In this document: in pieces, positions 23,511 to 34,815 of the stretch
Layout: each line of letters opens with the position of its first letter
Numbering within the stretch: position 1 is the first letter of the stretch
Assembly (NCBI GenBank): GCA_011032825.1
Contig: JAADJZ010000031.1
Span: forward strand, 248,001-312,000
Length of the DNA: 64,000 nt
Origin: Massariosphaeria phaeospora
Lineage: Eukaryota; Ascomycota; Dothideomycetes; Pleosporales
Reading direction: 5' to 3'
The notes under the pieces: model-generated
The model's database searches: none
Told to the model about the DNA's origin: nothing
The model's input: the letters and a program-made list of their open reading frames with translations, nothing else
Translations under genes and position numbers: made by a program

Positions 23511-24667
23511 TATGCGCGGAAACGCCAAATGCGCGCCTAAACAACATAACTACCGTTTTACAAATAAAGTTATTAAATTACCTACAATAACTACTATTAC
23601 GAGATTTCGTAGAAAAGTAATAAAGTTATGCTTGCGATGAATTTGTACTATTTATATTTGTGCGAAAAGTTGATTATGCAGCTGCAACGACTAATTATAG
23701 GCGAAGCAGCTAGTGCAGCTTCTAGAGACGCTGCACGAGCTGCAGCACTACCAACGCGTCGCTAGCGCTTAGGCTTAGATAAAGTTACTTGTAAAATCTT
23801 GCGCTTGCTTAATTAAAACTGTTGTATAGCTTTTTTAGTGTTGTTGGCTTTAATTTTAGCAACGCGTTCGGCTGCCTTCGCAGCTCTCTTTTGCTTTTTT
23901 TGAACTTTAGCTTCTTCTCGCGCTACACGCTTTTTCTCTGCGATTTTTTCTTTGTATAGCTTTGCAGCCTATTTAAGAGCTTTAGTGTTAGCTTTTTAAA
24001 GTTGCTCTTTGCATTCTAACTACTGCTTTACGCTTTTTTAAAAGCGTGCTTCTCTTATCTTACGCAGTAAGTAAAAAACAGCGCTACCGTAATACTCTTC
24101 TTTTTGCTGCAAGTTAAGTACTTTGCTTTTTTTATTGTGCTTTTTTTTAACTTTAAGAGCGTTTTTAAGGTTCTTGTCGTTGTGTTTAAAAAGCTTGTTT
24201 TAAACTTGCATGTAATAAACTAGCTTAGCTAGCTTTTTTAACTTTTCTATAGTAGTATCTTTGATTGCAAAGCGTATAAAACGCTCTATCTAAAGCTAGC
24301 TAGTATTTTTAAAAGTTAAAAGTTGTTTACTTTTGTCTAAAGGCTTTAGAGTAAAGCGTTTGAGTATTACGTTCGCATCTATTGGCTAGACTCTAGTAGC
24401 TTCAAAGAACTTAAGTATAGTTTCTTTTTTAAACGAGATAAGCTAGGACCTCTAGAATAGTAGAAAAAAGTTGCTTTTTGTAACTAGTAACAGTTTTTGA
24501 AAGCGCTAGAAGTAAGTAGTAAGCTTAGTAGTGTAGGTAGTAAAAAGTAGCTTGAATATAACAACGTTAAGCGCTTAAAGCGTGTAAGTTGAATAAAGTA
24601 GAAATACTGCAAGTAGTATACAATAGGCCTCGCAGTAGTTAAAAAAATCCATTAAGAAGTAGCTGCC

Positions 24668-25140
24668 TATTACGATCAATAATCCGCTAAGCTGCTAAAA
24701 GAAAAAAATGCTTTTACTTTAGCGCTTAAAGTAACAAAGCACGGTTATACCTTAGGTAAGCTTAGCACGTAAGCTAAAAACTTTTCTCAACAACATAGCT
24801 TTTCTATATGCTTTCTTTAATTTTACGCTCTCTATAGCACCTCGAGAGTAAGAAATTAAAGTGCTTTTATTAATTTGCTAGCTTTGTAAGAGCAAGAAGA
24901 TTATACAAAGCACACTTACGTATATAGTTAAAACAATAAACTTTTATAGCTTATCGTCTTCAATTTTACAATCTACAAATTAACTTTTACTTTAACTTTT
25001 ATACTCTTTGCAAAACGAAGCTTGCTACTGCCTTAGTATTAAACGCTATACAACTTCTTTTAGTCTATTAAACTTACTTATTCTCTAAGAACTAACTTAA
25101 GCTTAATAAACAACTTTTTTAAGTTCGCTTAGCTTTTACA
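24668..25140 (+). repeat. 5' LTR of the gypsy element
   Basis: Begins TATTAC (from TGTTAC by a G-to-A change) and ends TTTACA. Aligns end to end with the 3' LTR; nearly all differences are transitions, with the 5' copy more strongly mutated. Confidence 0.93.
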
Positions 25141-28100
25141 TATTAAAAACTTTTAAAATAAATAATACTTTAATAACTACTTTTTTTTATACTCGCACTA
25201 GCAGTACGAAAGTAGCAAAGCTTAACTTTTACTATAAGAATCGCTTAAAGCTAGAGAACTAGTTACTCTAGTTCGACTTTTTCTTTAAATTTGAAAATAA
25301 CTATGTCAACGACGTTAACAAGGCATCTCTAATAGCTTTTTACATAAAAAGAATAGCTTTTAAGTAAGTTTAACTTTACTTAAAGAAGTACTTAAATAGT
25401 AACAACAACAAAGACATAATTACACGCATGTTTAAAAATCGCGCTGTGTTTAAAAACAAGCTGCAACAATTTTATGCAATTGCTAACAAACTTGCTATCG
25501 CAGAAAAAACTATTTAACAAATGCGCTAAACTAAGTTAGCTAGAAACTACGCTAACCTGTTTTAACAGTACTTTATCTAAACTAACTAGAACAACAAAGC
25601 ACTTATGCGCATGTACAAGCAAAGGCTAAAAAATAATGTTAAAACAAAACTAATGCGCTTTAGAGCAGCTACAGACACTTTAGACAACCTAATTAAAAAA
25701 TTAATCTGCTTTAACAATAAATTGTACAAACTTGCGATTAAAACGCGAGCCAAAGCAAAGTTCTACGTACTAAAGAGCAATAGAAGTTATATACTTAACA
25801 CTAGCTAGCGTTAAGTGCAAACTTAACACTTGCGCCTAGCAAGCGTATACAACTTAGCTTAAAAATACAAACTTATACACCTCAACAACTTTAACAAAAG
25901 CAAACTAATTAACAAACAATTAAAGTATAGCAAGAAAACAAGGACTTGCTATAATTGTAGCAAACTAGGCTACATCTCTAGCAACTGTTACTAAAAGAAC
26001 AAAGTTGTTCAACAGTTAAACGTACTATCTAATACTACGACTAGTATTAATAAAGAATAAAAAGTAATTACTTTTATAAATGTTAAGAATTAGAAAGAAT
26101 AGTTACCTAAAAGAATAGGTTTAGCTAAAGAAAAATTGCTTTGTAACAATACTAACTCTTTAATAAACGAAAAATATAAGTTACTAGATAAGCAACTAAA
26201 CCTACCAAATACTACAAAACATTAGAATTAGATTATTAGAAAAAAACGAGTACGAAGAATTTATTAATCTAACACTTTATTTTAAGACAATGTACTTAAT
26301 TACAACGAAGTAGTGTAAAAATATTTTAACAAGCTTAACTAATAGCTTACAAAGAAAAACAAACAAGGAATCTATTAAAAGCTTAAAAAAACAAAACGCT
26401 TTAAAGAAAACATTTTACTTTTAAATCTAAACAAATTGGCTACTAAAGAACACTAGCACGACAAAGTAGCAAAAGAATTTTAACAATGCTTTAAAAAGAA
26501 ACGCAACGACGCGAACTCTTACAAACTATAGTACTACTTAAACTACTAGAATCTAGAACACGCGAAAATGTTATAAATAGTGTGCTTTTACGACTACTGT
26601 TTTACTTATTACTCTAACAAGCAAGGCACAGAATAGTTTTCTAAAAGAAAAAGCTAATTCTGCTTTTAAAAGTAGTTTAACTGCAAAAACAACACTTGCA
26701 AATACTACTTATAAAACAAACGCGGCATATTGCACTTCTTTAGAAAAAATAACTTAGCAAAACTGCTTGCAATGCAAATGCTTGTAAACAACAACTGTAC
26801 TTAAGCTTAATAGCAAACCTGCTTACACTCTAACTGCGCACAGCATTAGACTTTTAAAAAAGCTAACAAATTTAGTACGAAGTTTTTTTTAGGCTAGCAA
26901 CGCTTAACTTTAAAGTTAGACATATTAACGTAATTAACCTAGCGAAATAGATTAAGCTCTTAGTAAAGCTTAATAGTTACTTGATAAAAGCTTTAATCGA
27001 CATAGAAGCATAGAATAACTTTGTTTTTACTTAAGCAGTATTTGTAGCCGGTTTATACCTACTAGAGAAACAACAGCTTTATCTACTTGCTAGTGCTAAT
27101 AAATAGCTTATACAAGCGCAACTAGTAGTTATACACAAAATAAGTAACGTACTATTGCACATTAAACAATACTAAAAGAAGTTAGCTTTTAACGTTTTTA
27201 GACTAGCTATCTACGACATTATTTTAAGACTTTTTTAGTTAAGAAAGCACAATCTCTAGATTAACTAGAAAAAAAACACGCTTTTGCTAGAGTGTTGTAA
27301 AACTAGCGCTTCTAACACTATGCTTGCGCATTAGCAAAGTTTAATAGTAAATAAAAAAACAATTAATATAATTGCATTAACAAAGAACAGCTTTAGAATG
27401 CAAAAGTCTAACTTAACAAATACTAACTTAAAGCTTTTAGATTAACAAGTTAGAGTAAAAAAAAAAATTAGCGCACTTTTAAAAATACCTTACGAGTATA
27501 AAAAGTTTAGACATTTTTTTTAAAAAGTAGTAGATGCAAAAGCATTACTAGAATACAAACTTTAAAACTACAAAATCGTTTTACAAAAAAGAAAGCAACT
27601 AACTTTTAGCTTAATATATAGACTATTAGAAAAAAAGTTAAGCACACTTCGCGATTACATTAAAAATAACTTAAAAAAAAGTTACATACGACTATTACAG
27701 TTACTTGCAAAATACTTAATTATTTTTGTACTAAAAAAAAAACAGCGTACTACGACTATGTGTTGACTATTAAAAACTTAACAACATTACAGTTAAAAAT
27801 TAATACTCTCTACTAAACATTATAGAATTATAGAATTGATTATTCTACGCAAAAGTCTTTACAGCGCTTAACCTACAGGATAGTTACTACTTTATTAAAA
27901 TTAAAAAAAGTAAAGAATAGAAAACAGCGTTTAAAACGAGATACAAATACTACAAATACACTGTTATGCTATTTAGGCTTACAAATGCTTTAGCAACTTT
28001 TTAAAAACTTATTAACAACGTGTTAAAAATGCATTTAGATATCTTTGTCGTTGCTTATCTAAACAACATTTTTATTTATTTTAAAACTTAAAAGAACTAT

Positions 28101-30765
28101 GTTGAACATGTCAAAACAGTGCTAAAGTACTTTAACAAGTTTAACTTTTAACTTAAACTAAAAAAGTGCGAATTTTACAAGCGCGAAGTTGTATTTTTTG
28201 AATATATAGTAGAAGCAAACAGAGTACGCATAAGCGAAAACAAAATCAAAGTAGTTAAAAAATAGCTGCAACTTAAGAACGTTAAGAAAATACAATTCTT
28301 TTTAGAGTTTCTAAACTTTAACTAACAGTTTATTAAAAATTACTTAAAAATTGCTATACTTTTAACAAAGCTTACGCGAAAAAATACAGCTTTCGCATAA
28401 AGCAAAAAAGCAGAAAAAGCTTTCTAATAGCTTAAAAACGCAAGCATTAGTTTACTATGCTTTTGAATATTTTAAGCAAAACAACTTTTACGCTTTAAAA
28501 CCAACGCGTTAGATTTTGCGCTAGAAAAATATGCTAGTTAATTGCACAAAGGCAAATAGCACTCTATTGCTTACTACTTACGTAAGTTTTTAGAACTTAA
28601 AGAACAATACAACGTGCATAACAAAGAGCTGCTAGCTATTGTTGCATACTTACAGCATTAGAGAATATACGCAGAAAGCTACTTAAAACTTACAATATTT
28701 ACGAATTATAAAAACTTAGTTAATTTTACAACTACTAAAGTACTTAACTGAAAATAAGTTAGATAGTTAGAAATGCTAGGCTAGTACAAGTTTAAAATTG
28801 TGTACACACTAAAAAAAAATAACAGCAAAGCTAACGCTCTTAGTTAACAACACAATATTGCTAAAACAAAGAAAATTATTAACACTGCGATACTTAAGGT
28901 TAACTAAAACGAATTACTAGAACTAGCGAGAACGCTAAACGTGCTTCTAAAAACTGCAATTATAGTTTTAAAAAAATTGCAAAAAGCAGTTATACAACAA
29001 TATTACGATAACCTAGTTTACAGTTACTTTAAAATTACAAGAACAATAAAACTTATCAAGCAAAACTACGAGTTTAGCAGAATAAAAAACAAAGTTACTG
29101 CAATTATCAAGAAATGTGCAAACTATTAAAAGAACAAACATAGTACCTACGCACTTTACGAAGAAATGCAAGCTTTAGAGCTACTAGATAAGCTTTAAAC
29201 TAATATCTTTATAAATTTCGTAACAGAATTGCTTTTGTTAAAGGACCTTGCTATAGGAATAGCCTACAACGCTATTATAGTTATAGTTAACTAATTTACT
29301 AAGTACGTAAAAATAATACTCTTTAAGAACACGTACACTGCGCAACAACTAAAATTCATTTTTTTAAATCAACTTATTCGATACTATAAAATACTTAAAT
29401 TGATTATTAGTAACAAAAACAAGCTCTTTACATTGAACTATTAAACAACTTTGTTAGCCGCAATTAAAACAAAACGCAAGCTATTAATAGCGTACTATCT
29501 ACAAACAAACGAGCAAATAAAAAGAACAAATTAAACTATAAAAACATATCTAAGAATATACAGCAACGAATAACAAACTAATTAAGTAAAGCTTCTACTA
29601 ATAGCACAATTAGCGTATAACAACAAGTTGTTTGAGTTTACAAAACAAATACTGTACTACGCGAATTACAAGAAACACTTACATTTCTTTAAAAAAACGC
29701 TTTTAAGCGCGAAAGCTAAGACTGCTACAAAAATAGTAAAAAAGCTTAAAAAAGTACATAAGTTACTACGAAGTAAACTTAAAATAGCGCAACGCTAAAG
29801 CATTTTATATGTTAACTAAAAACAAAAAATAGCACTTTAGCTAAAGAAAGAGAATAGAGTTTATCTTTTTACAAAGAATTTGCGCACAAAACAACTAAGC
29901 AAGAGTCTAGACAACGTCAAAGTTAAACTATTTTTAATATTAAAACAACGAAGTTTAGTTAATTACAAATTAAACTTGCTTAAAGACGCAAAGATCTACC
30001 TAGTATTTTACATATTCTTGTTAAAACTAGCTAACTTACAAACGCTACTCTAGCGAACCTTTCGCTATAAAACTAAAAAAAAAGACAAATTTAAAGTTAA
30101 AAAGATTATCGCACACTAAGTTGTAAACAACTAAGAAAAATACCTAGTTAAATAGTTAAGCTACCTAGATAGCGAGAATACATAGAAACTAAATACAAAC
30201 TTTACAAACTGCTACTAGATCTTAGCACAGTATTGTTAAAACTAGTTAAGTACAACAAAACGTTGCTTTTTTACACTTCGTTACTAAGGCTATCTAACGC
30301 ACTCTAGGTAAAAGAAAACATTGCTAGACTATTAGAAAAACTTGCAGTTGCTTTTTGCTATTCTAGCAACAAGATACTTGCTTTTTTAACTGCGATTGCT
30401 TTCGCTGCACGCTTTGCATTTTCGCGCAGCGCTTGCTTAACTTTTACTGCTTTTTTCTTTACTACTTCTAGCTAAGCCTAAAGACACTCGCGCTCTTAAC
30501 AAATAAGCACCTATTTATTTTTTAAAATCTAAATATTACAGTTTTTAAGACTTTAACAATTACATTTATTACACTGTCTTAAACAAACATGCACTTTGCA
30601 AACTAAGCTTGCAAAACAACAGCTTTAGCAAGCAACAGGCATAATGTTCTTAAACAAGTTAATAAATACTGCAAAGTTAAAACGTTGTGTGGTACTGTTA
30701 GAAAAAAAGGCTTTTAGCATAGCAAAAAAAAGCTTCAAAAACGAAGCATAAGAAGAAGAAAATAG

Positions 30766-31238
30766 TGTTACAATCAATAATCTGCTAAGCTGCTAAAAGA
30801 AAAAAATGCTTTTACTTTGGCGCTTAAGGTAATAGAGCACGGCTATACCTTAGGTAAGCTTAGCACGTAAGCTAAAGACTTTTCTCAACAACACAGCTTT
30901 TCTATATGCTCTTTTTAATCTTACGCTCTCTATAGCACCTTAAGAGCAAGAGATTAAAGTGCTTTTATTAATCTGCTAGCTCTGTAAGAGCAAGGAGATT
31001 ATACAAAGCACACCTACGTATATAGTCAAGACGATGAACCTTTATAGCTTATCGTTTTCAATTTTACAATCTACAAATTGACTTTTACTCTAACTTTTAT
31101 ACTCTTTGCAGAACGAAGCTTGCTACTGCCTTAGTATTGAACGCTATACAACTCCCTTCGGTCTATCGAACTCACTCATTCCCCGAGAACCAACCTAAGC
31201 CTGATAAACGACTCTTCCAAGTCCGCTCAGCCTTTACA
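30766..31238 (+). repeat. 3' LTR of the gypsy element
   Basis: Begins TGTTAC and ends TTTACA (TG...CA). 473 bp, the same length as the 5' LTR. Followed directly by the CTGCC target duplication at 31239-31243. Less mutated than the 5' LTR, especially in its last 100 bp. Confidence 0.94.
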
Positions 31239-32124
31239 CTGCCATGGCCGTCGACGATAAGAAAACGCTACGCTCGCTCGCGCCGCGCTTTCTTCTTTGT
31301 GCAGCAGTCAAACACCTGCTCTAGCCATGCCAAACTAACGTCGTTATTAGTCCAACCAGATAGAGATGAGGTAATAAAGACGTCGTGCTTTTCTGCTTCA
31401 ACGTTGGCTACCTATAATAACTGCAGTGTACTGTTTGACGACTAGAAGATAATGCTAGGCAGCAAAGCTGTCCTATTTTCGCAGACTGCTGCTAGAAGCG
31501 TCACCTACTCTCTAGAGCCATCCTAGAAGCTTGAAGTTACTTCTTTTTTATTCTATTAACGCTTACTAAAGACTCTTTTTGAGCGTCTTGTAACACTAAT
31601 TATAAAGCCTTTTTTCATCCATATTGTACGAGTTCTTGGGCAGAATATCGTACTCTTTTATCTTGCTATGCAGTAGGTTAAAATAAAGCTTATACTTCGT
31701 GTAGGAGTTGGCGAAGTAGCGGTTAGCGTCCATGCCAGCGCTCTATTTAGAGATAAGATAGTTACTGTTTCAGTTGATAAAGCGCGTAACCCACGCCTTG
31801 GAGACACGTGTTTTAGCAACACTAGAGGCGAAATTTTGTATTATAACTCTTGTTGGTGGTAGTCTATCCTTTGTTAAGCGCTTTATATAGAGCACGAGCT
31901 TATACTCCTGTAGTAGGCTGAGTGTTTGTTGTTCGGCTGCGAGCTGGTCTTGGGAGCGTGTCTGGGCCTTGTGCCTTCGCGTCAGCGTTGACCGCACAAC
32001 GCCATAGTGGCGGGCAATTTGCGTGTAGCAGATCTTTTCTTCTAGTTCTTGCGATTCGATTTCTGCAAGCGCGTCGTCAATTGGAGCCATAGTGGTAGAG
32101 TTATCGCGTGTTGAAGTATAGGTG

Positions 32125-34520
32125 TCAAAACAGTAGATTGGTGTTCGGCGCGCATTTGGCGTCTCCGCGCATAGCGCGCACGGACACGGTAGCTTCGTAC
32201 CCAGCGGATGCCCTATCGCACAGGACAAGGGACTCTTTATAGCGATGCCGAGGTGCAAGGAGGTGAGCAAGACAGTACACGCTCGTCAGCGTGTCTGGAT
32301 GCTCATGCCCGAGTACCTTCTCGCATATCGCTAGCTCTTGCTTGTGCATCGCCTCCGCCTCTTCGTGCTTGCCCTGGCTGTTGAGCACTTGCGCCAAGTT
32401 GTTCATGCTCCGTAGCGTGTCTGGATGCTCATGCCCAAGCACCTTCTTCCTCCGCGCCAGCGTCTGTCTGTGCATCGCCTCCGCCTCTTCGTGCTTGCCC
32501 TGCCTGTTGAGCACCAGCGCCAAGTTGTTCATGCTCGTCAGCGTGGATGGATGCTCATGCCCGAGCACCTTCTCCTTCTGCGCCAGCGTCTGTCTGTGTA
32601 TCGCCTCCGCCTCTTCGTGCTTGCCCTGCCTGTTGAGCACTTGCGCCAAGTTGTTCATGCTCCCCAGCGTGTCTGGATGCTCATGCCCAAGCACCTTCTC
32701 GTACCGCGCCAGCGTCTGTCTGTGCATCGCCTCCGCCTCTTCGTGCTTGCCCTGCCTGCCCAGCACTGCCGCCAAGTTGTTCATGCTCCCCAGCGTGGAT
32801 GGATGCTCATGCCCGAGCACTTTCTCGTACCGCGCCAGCGTCTGTCTGTGCATCGTCTCCGCCTCCCCGTACTTGCCCCCAAGCTCCCTCGCCAGCCCTA
32901 GCATGCCCATGCTGCTTAGCGTCTCCGCACTCTCTTCGCCGCATACCTCTTCCCTGACCTCCATCGACACCGTCGACATGTGCCCCGCCTCGCCTGCTCT
33001 TCCTTGTTGCCATGCGTACCACGCTGCCTTGTACAGTAGCAAGGCCCACTCCTTCAGCGACTTCTCGTCCTTAGGCCGCTGCGCCAATGCCGCCCTCGCG
33101 TGCGGAAACAGCGCCTGGCACTTCGCCCAGTTTTCGTGCTGTCCGTAAGGCAGCTCTGCGCAAAGGCTGGCAATGAAGCGCTCCCGCCATTTGTCCACTT
33201 GACCCTGGCTCTTAAGCCACGTGCGCGTAGCCAGCTGTACCAGGCTGTGCATCTCAAACGTGCTTGCATCCCTTGTGACCGTGATGAACGAGTAGTCTCG
33301 AAGTGTAATGACACTGTCCTCAAAGCTGTCGTCGTTCGCTGTGCTGCTCGGGCGGCGCAGCAGAGCTTCCTGTATCCCCTGGCGGTCGAAGAAGCTCATC
33401 AGTGACAGCAGGTCTGCTGCTGACTCCCTTGTGTTCCGTATGTAATCGAACGAGATCTGCCATGTTATCAGGACAGAGTTGCTAGCTGTTTCGTCCCGGC
33501 GAAGCTGACCCGCCTCTCGGTTCAGCAGGCTTGTCTTTCTGCTGTCGCTCTGCCGGTACTCCTCTAGGTACTGCAACACCGAGCATCGCGGCGCTCGCTC
33601 TCGAATGTATGCCGCTGCCTGCACAAGAGCAAGCGGCATGTGATCGAGCGTCGTCGCTAGCGTAGCGATGCAGTCGTTCTCTTCTCTAATGCCTCTTAGC
33701 TTCTTGCGGAGCAGAGCGTGTGCGGCCGCATCGTGCATTGGCGGGATGGGTACAGTGTCGCTGTCCTCCACGACCTGCATCGCTGCGCGCCTTGTCCGGC
33801 TCGTCACCAGCACTGAGCTGTGCCTGCTTGAGGGCAGATACCGCGATAGATGCTGCTGGAGAGCGCTGCCACCGCCGCTGCTGATCTTACTACCGTCGCC
33901 TGTCGGAGAAAGAACGGCAGCATCGTCAGCGTTATCCAGAACCAACAGCCACCGTCCGTTCTTCGCGTCGCGCAGCCAGTCGTGCACCAGCCTGAACACA
34001 TCCACCTGCGGGTCCTGGCGGCCACGGACCTTAACCTGGTCAGCGATCTCCCAGAAGCTCTGCTCTAGTCGCGCAGTGTTGCTGGCATGCACCCAGAACA
34101 CCCACGTCTCTGGCGACTGCTTGGCGGTGCGGTAGCAGTGCTCGATGGCTAGCTGCGACTTCCTACATCTCGTGTTAGATGCGAGCACTAAACTCAGGCG
34201 CCCTCCGCTGGACTTACCCTACCCCGCCGAGGCCCACCAGCGCGACGCGAGAGGCTGGCGCAGCGCATCGCTCGCGGATCTGGTCGAGCAGCGTCCCGCG
34301 GTCGACAAAGTCGGGGTCGCGGCGGAACGGCACGAAGCACGAGGGCTGCGGTGGTGTCTCAGGACGTTCTGTGTAAGGAGCGCGATTAGCGCAGCGCTAG
34401 TCAGAGCGGAAGCAGGCACTTGCCGGGTGCAGCAACGTGGATAGCGCCAGAGTTGTGGCCTACTTGCAGCCCAAGGTTGCCGTCTCCTGCGAACGTGATG
34501 TTGGTGCTAGTTTGGGCCAT
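32125..34520 (-). CDS. NLR-type receptor: sigma-like amyloid motif + NB-ARC + TPR, 3' end interrupted by transposon
   Basis: STAND-type receptor in fungal programmed cell death. Exon 1 is 34520-34424, exon 2 34368-34218, exon 3 from 34162; introns are 55 bp each, the first with a GC donor (GCAAGT). Residues 9-28 hold the motif FAGDGNLGLQVGHNSGAIHV. NB-ARC: Walker A GLGGVGKSQLA (split by intron 2), Walker B WLLVLDNADD (residues ~154-163), VLVTSRTRR, MPLAL, and an MHD-like MHSLVQLATR near 387. TPRs of 42 residues (VLGHEHPDTLxSMNNLA) fill about 455-740. At 32190-32191 the frame enters the transposon and stops at 32125. The uninterrupted gene, adding 19015-19220, would be 809 codons. All recognised domains lie before the break, so a truncated product could still act. 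The open, unmutated frame shows RIP has not hit the gene. Transcribed divergently from the HeLo gene. Confidence 0.9.
32290..32920 (-). repeat. 126-bp tandem repeats encoding TPRs
   Basis: The string GCTCATGCCC (plus strand) recurs at 32301, 32427, 32553, 32679 and 32805, a strict 126-bp (42-codon) period. The inner four units are almost identical and the outer ones have diverged. Such near-identical units are prone to gain or loss by recombination. Confidence 0.93.
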
Positions 34521-34815
34521 CCTACCTGGCAGCGACCCGGTTCATGTAGGATGAAGAGAGCCTCGCGCAGACAGATAAATGCTCTGGCGCGCGAGGCTGA
34601 ACTGTCACGGGTGGGCGGTCGAGGCGGGCTGGGCTGGCGCTTCAGCTGAGCGGCTGGCTTGTTTTGCGCGCCTCCAAAAGAAGAACCACAGCCTGCCGTC
34701 ACTACCGCTCTCACTTGTACATCAAGAGTCGTAAGCAAGTGCGAAGCACAAGCGCATCTGCTGCATCTTCTTTTCTCTCTCGCGTTTCCACCGTCATCAT
34801 TGTCTCTACCCCAAC
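34521..34815. promoter_or_regulatory. Shared divergent promoter of the NLR and HeLo genes
   Basis: 295 bp separate the two start codons (34520 minus, 34816 plus). No other gene fits here. The HeLo side has a pyrimidine-rich leader (CATTGTCTCTACCCCAAC before the ATG). No clear TATA box. Divergent sharing would let effector and receptor be expressed together. Confidence 0.6.

Larger units (their letters stand above)
24668..31238 (+). mobile_element. Ty3/gypsy LTR retrotransposon with chromodomain (chromovirus), RIP-mutated
   Basis: 6,571 bp with two 473-bp LTRs and a 5-bp target duplication CTGCC (24663-24667; 31239-31243). Gag ends with a zinc knuckle at 25947-25988 whose His is now Tyr (C-x2-C-x4-Y-x4-C). 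Protease remnant ALID near 26991; reverse transcriptase YLDD box near 28056 reads YLNN; integrase zinc domain around 28996-29140 is recognisable (ITRTIKLIKQNYEFSRIKNK) with His and Cys changed to Tyr; integrase core ISNKNKLFT near 29410. A chromodomain at about 30135-30195 reads EKYLVK-stop-LSYLDSENT with stops where Trp stood. A polypurine tract precedes the 3' LTR (30751-30765). All changes fit C-to-T or G-to-A. It cannot be active. Confidence 0.94.
19223..32189 (-). mobile_element. Nest 1: outer Fot1-like (Tc1/mariner superfamily) element with all its insertions
   Basis: The ends are a perfect 18-bp inverted repeat (CCGTGTCCGTGCGCGCTA at 19223-19240; its complement at 32172-32189), flanked by TA on both sides (19221-19222; 32190-32191). 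The transposase runs on the minus strand from ATG 32090 (MAPIDDALAEIESQELEEK, HTH-type N-terminus) through YNMDEKGF and FLIVDGHGS to a Lys/Arg-rich tail near 23.7 kb. It is interrupted by the gypsy element (24668-31238) inside the DDE domain, and its left terminal repeat is interrupted by elements at 19251-23510. Removing these leaves 18 + 1155 + 946 = 2119 bp, exactly the length of the sibling at 19251-21369, which confirms the reconstruction. Many stops are present; the element is dead. Confidence 0.93.

Noticed and set aside
32290..32920. CRISPR-like array
   Set aside because: Regular 126-bp repeats without spacers, coding for TPRs, in a eukaryotic genome.
32291..33148. Plus-strand ORFs rich in Cys/Ser over the TPR repeats
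   Set aside because: They are the reverse frames of the 126-bp TPR units; the periodicity is explained by the receptor.
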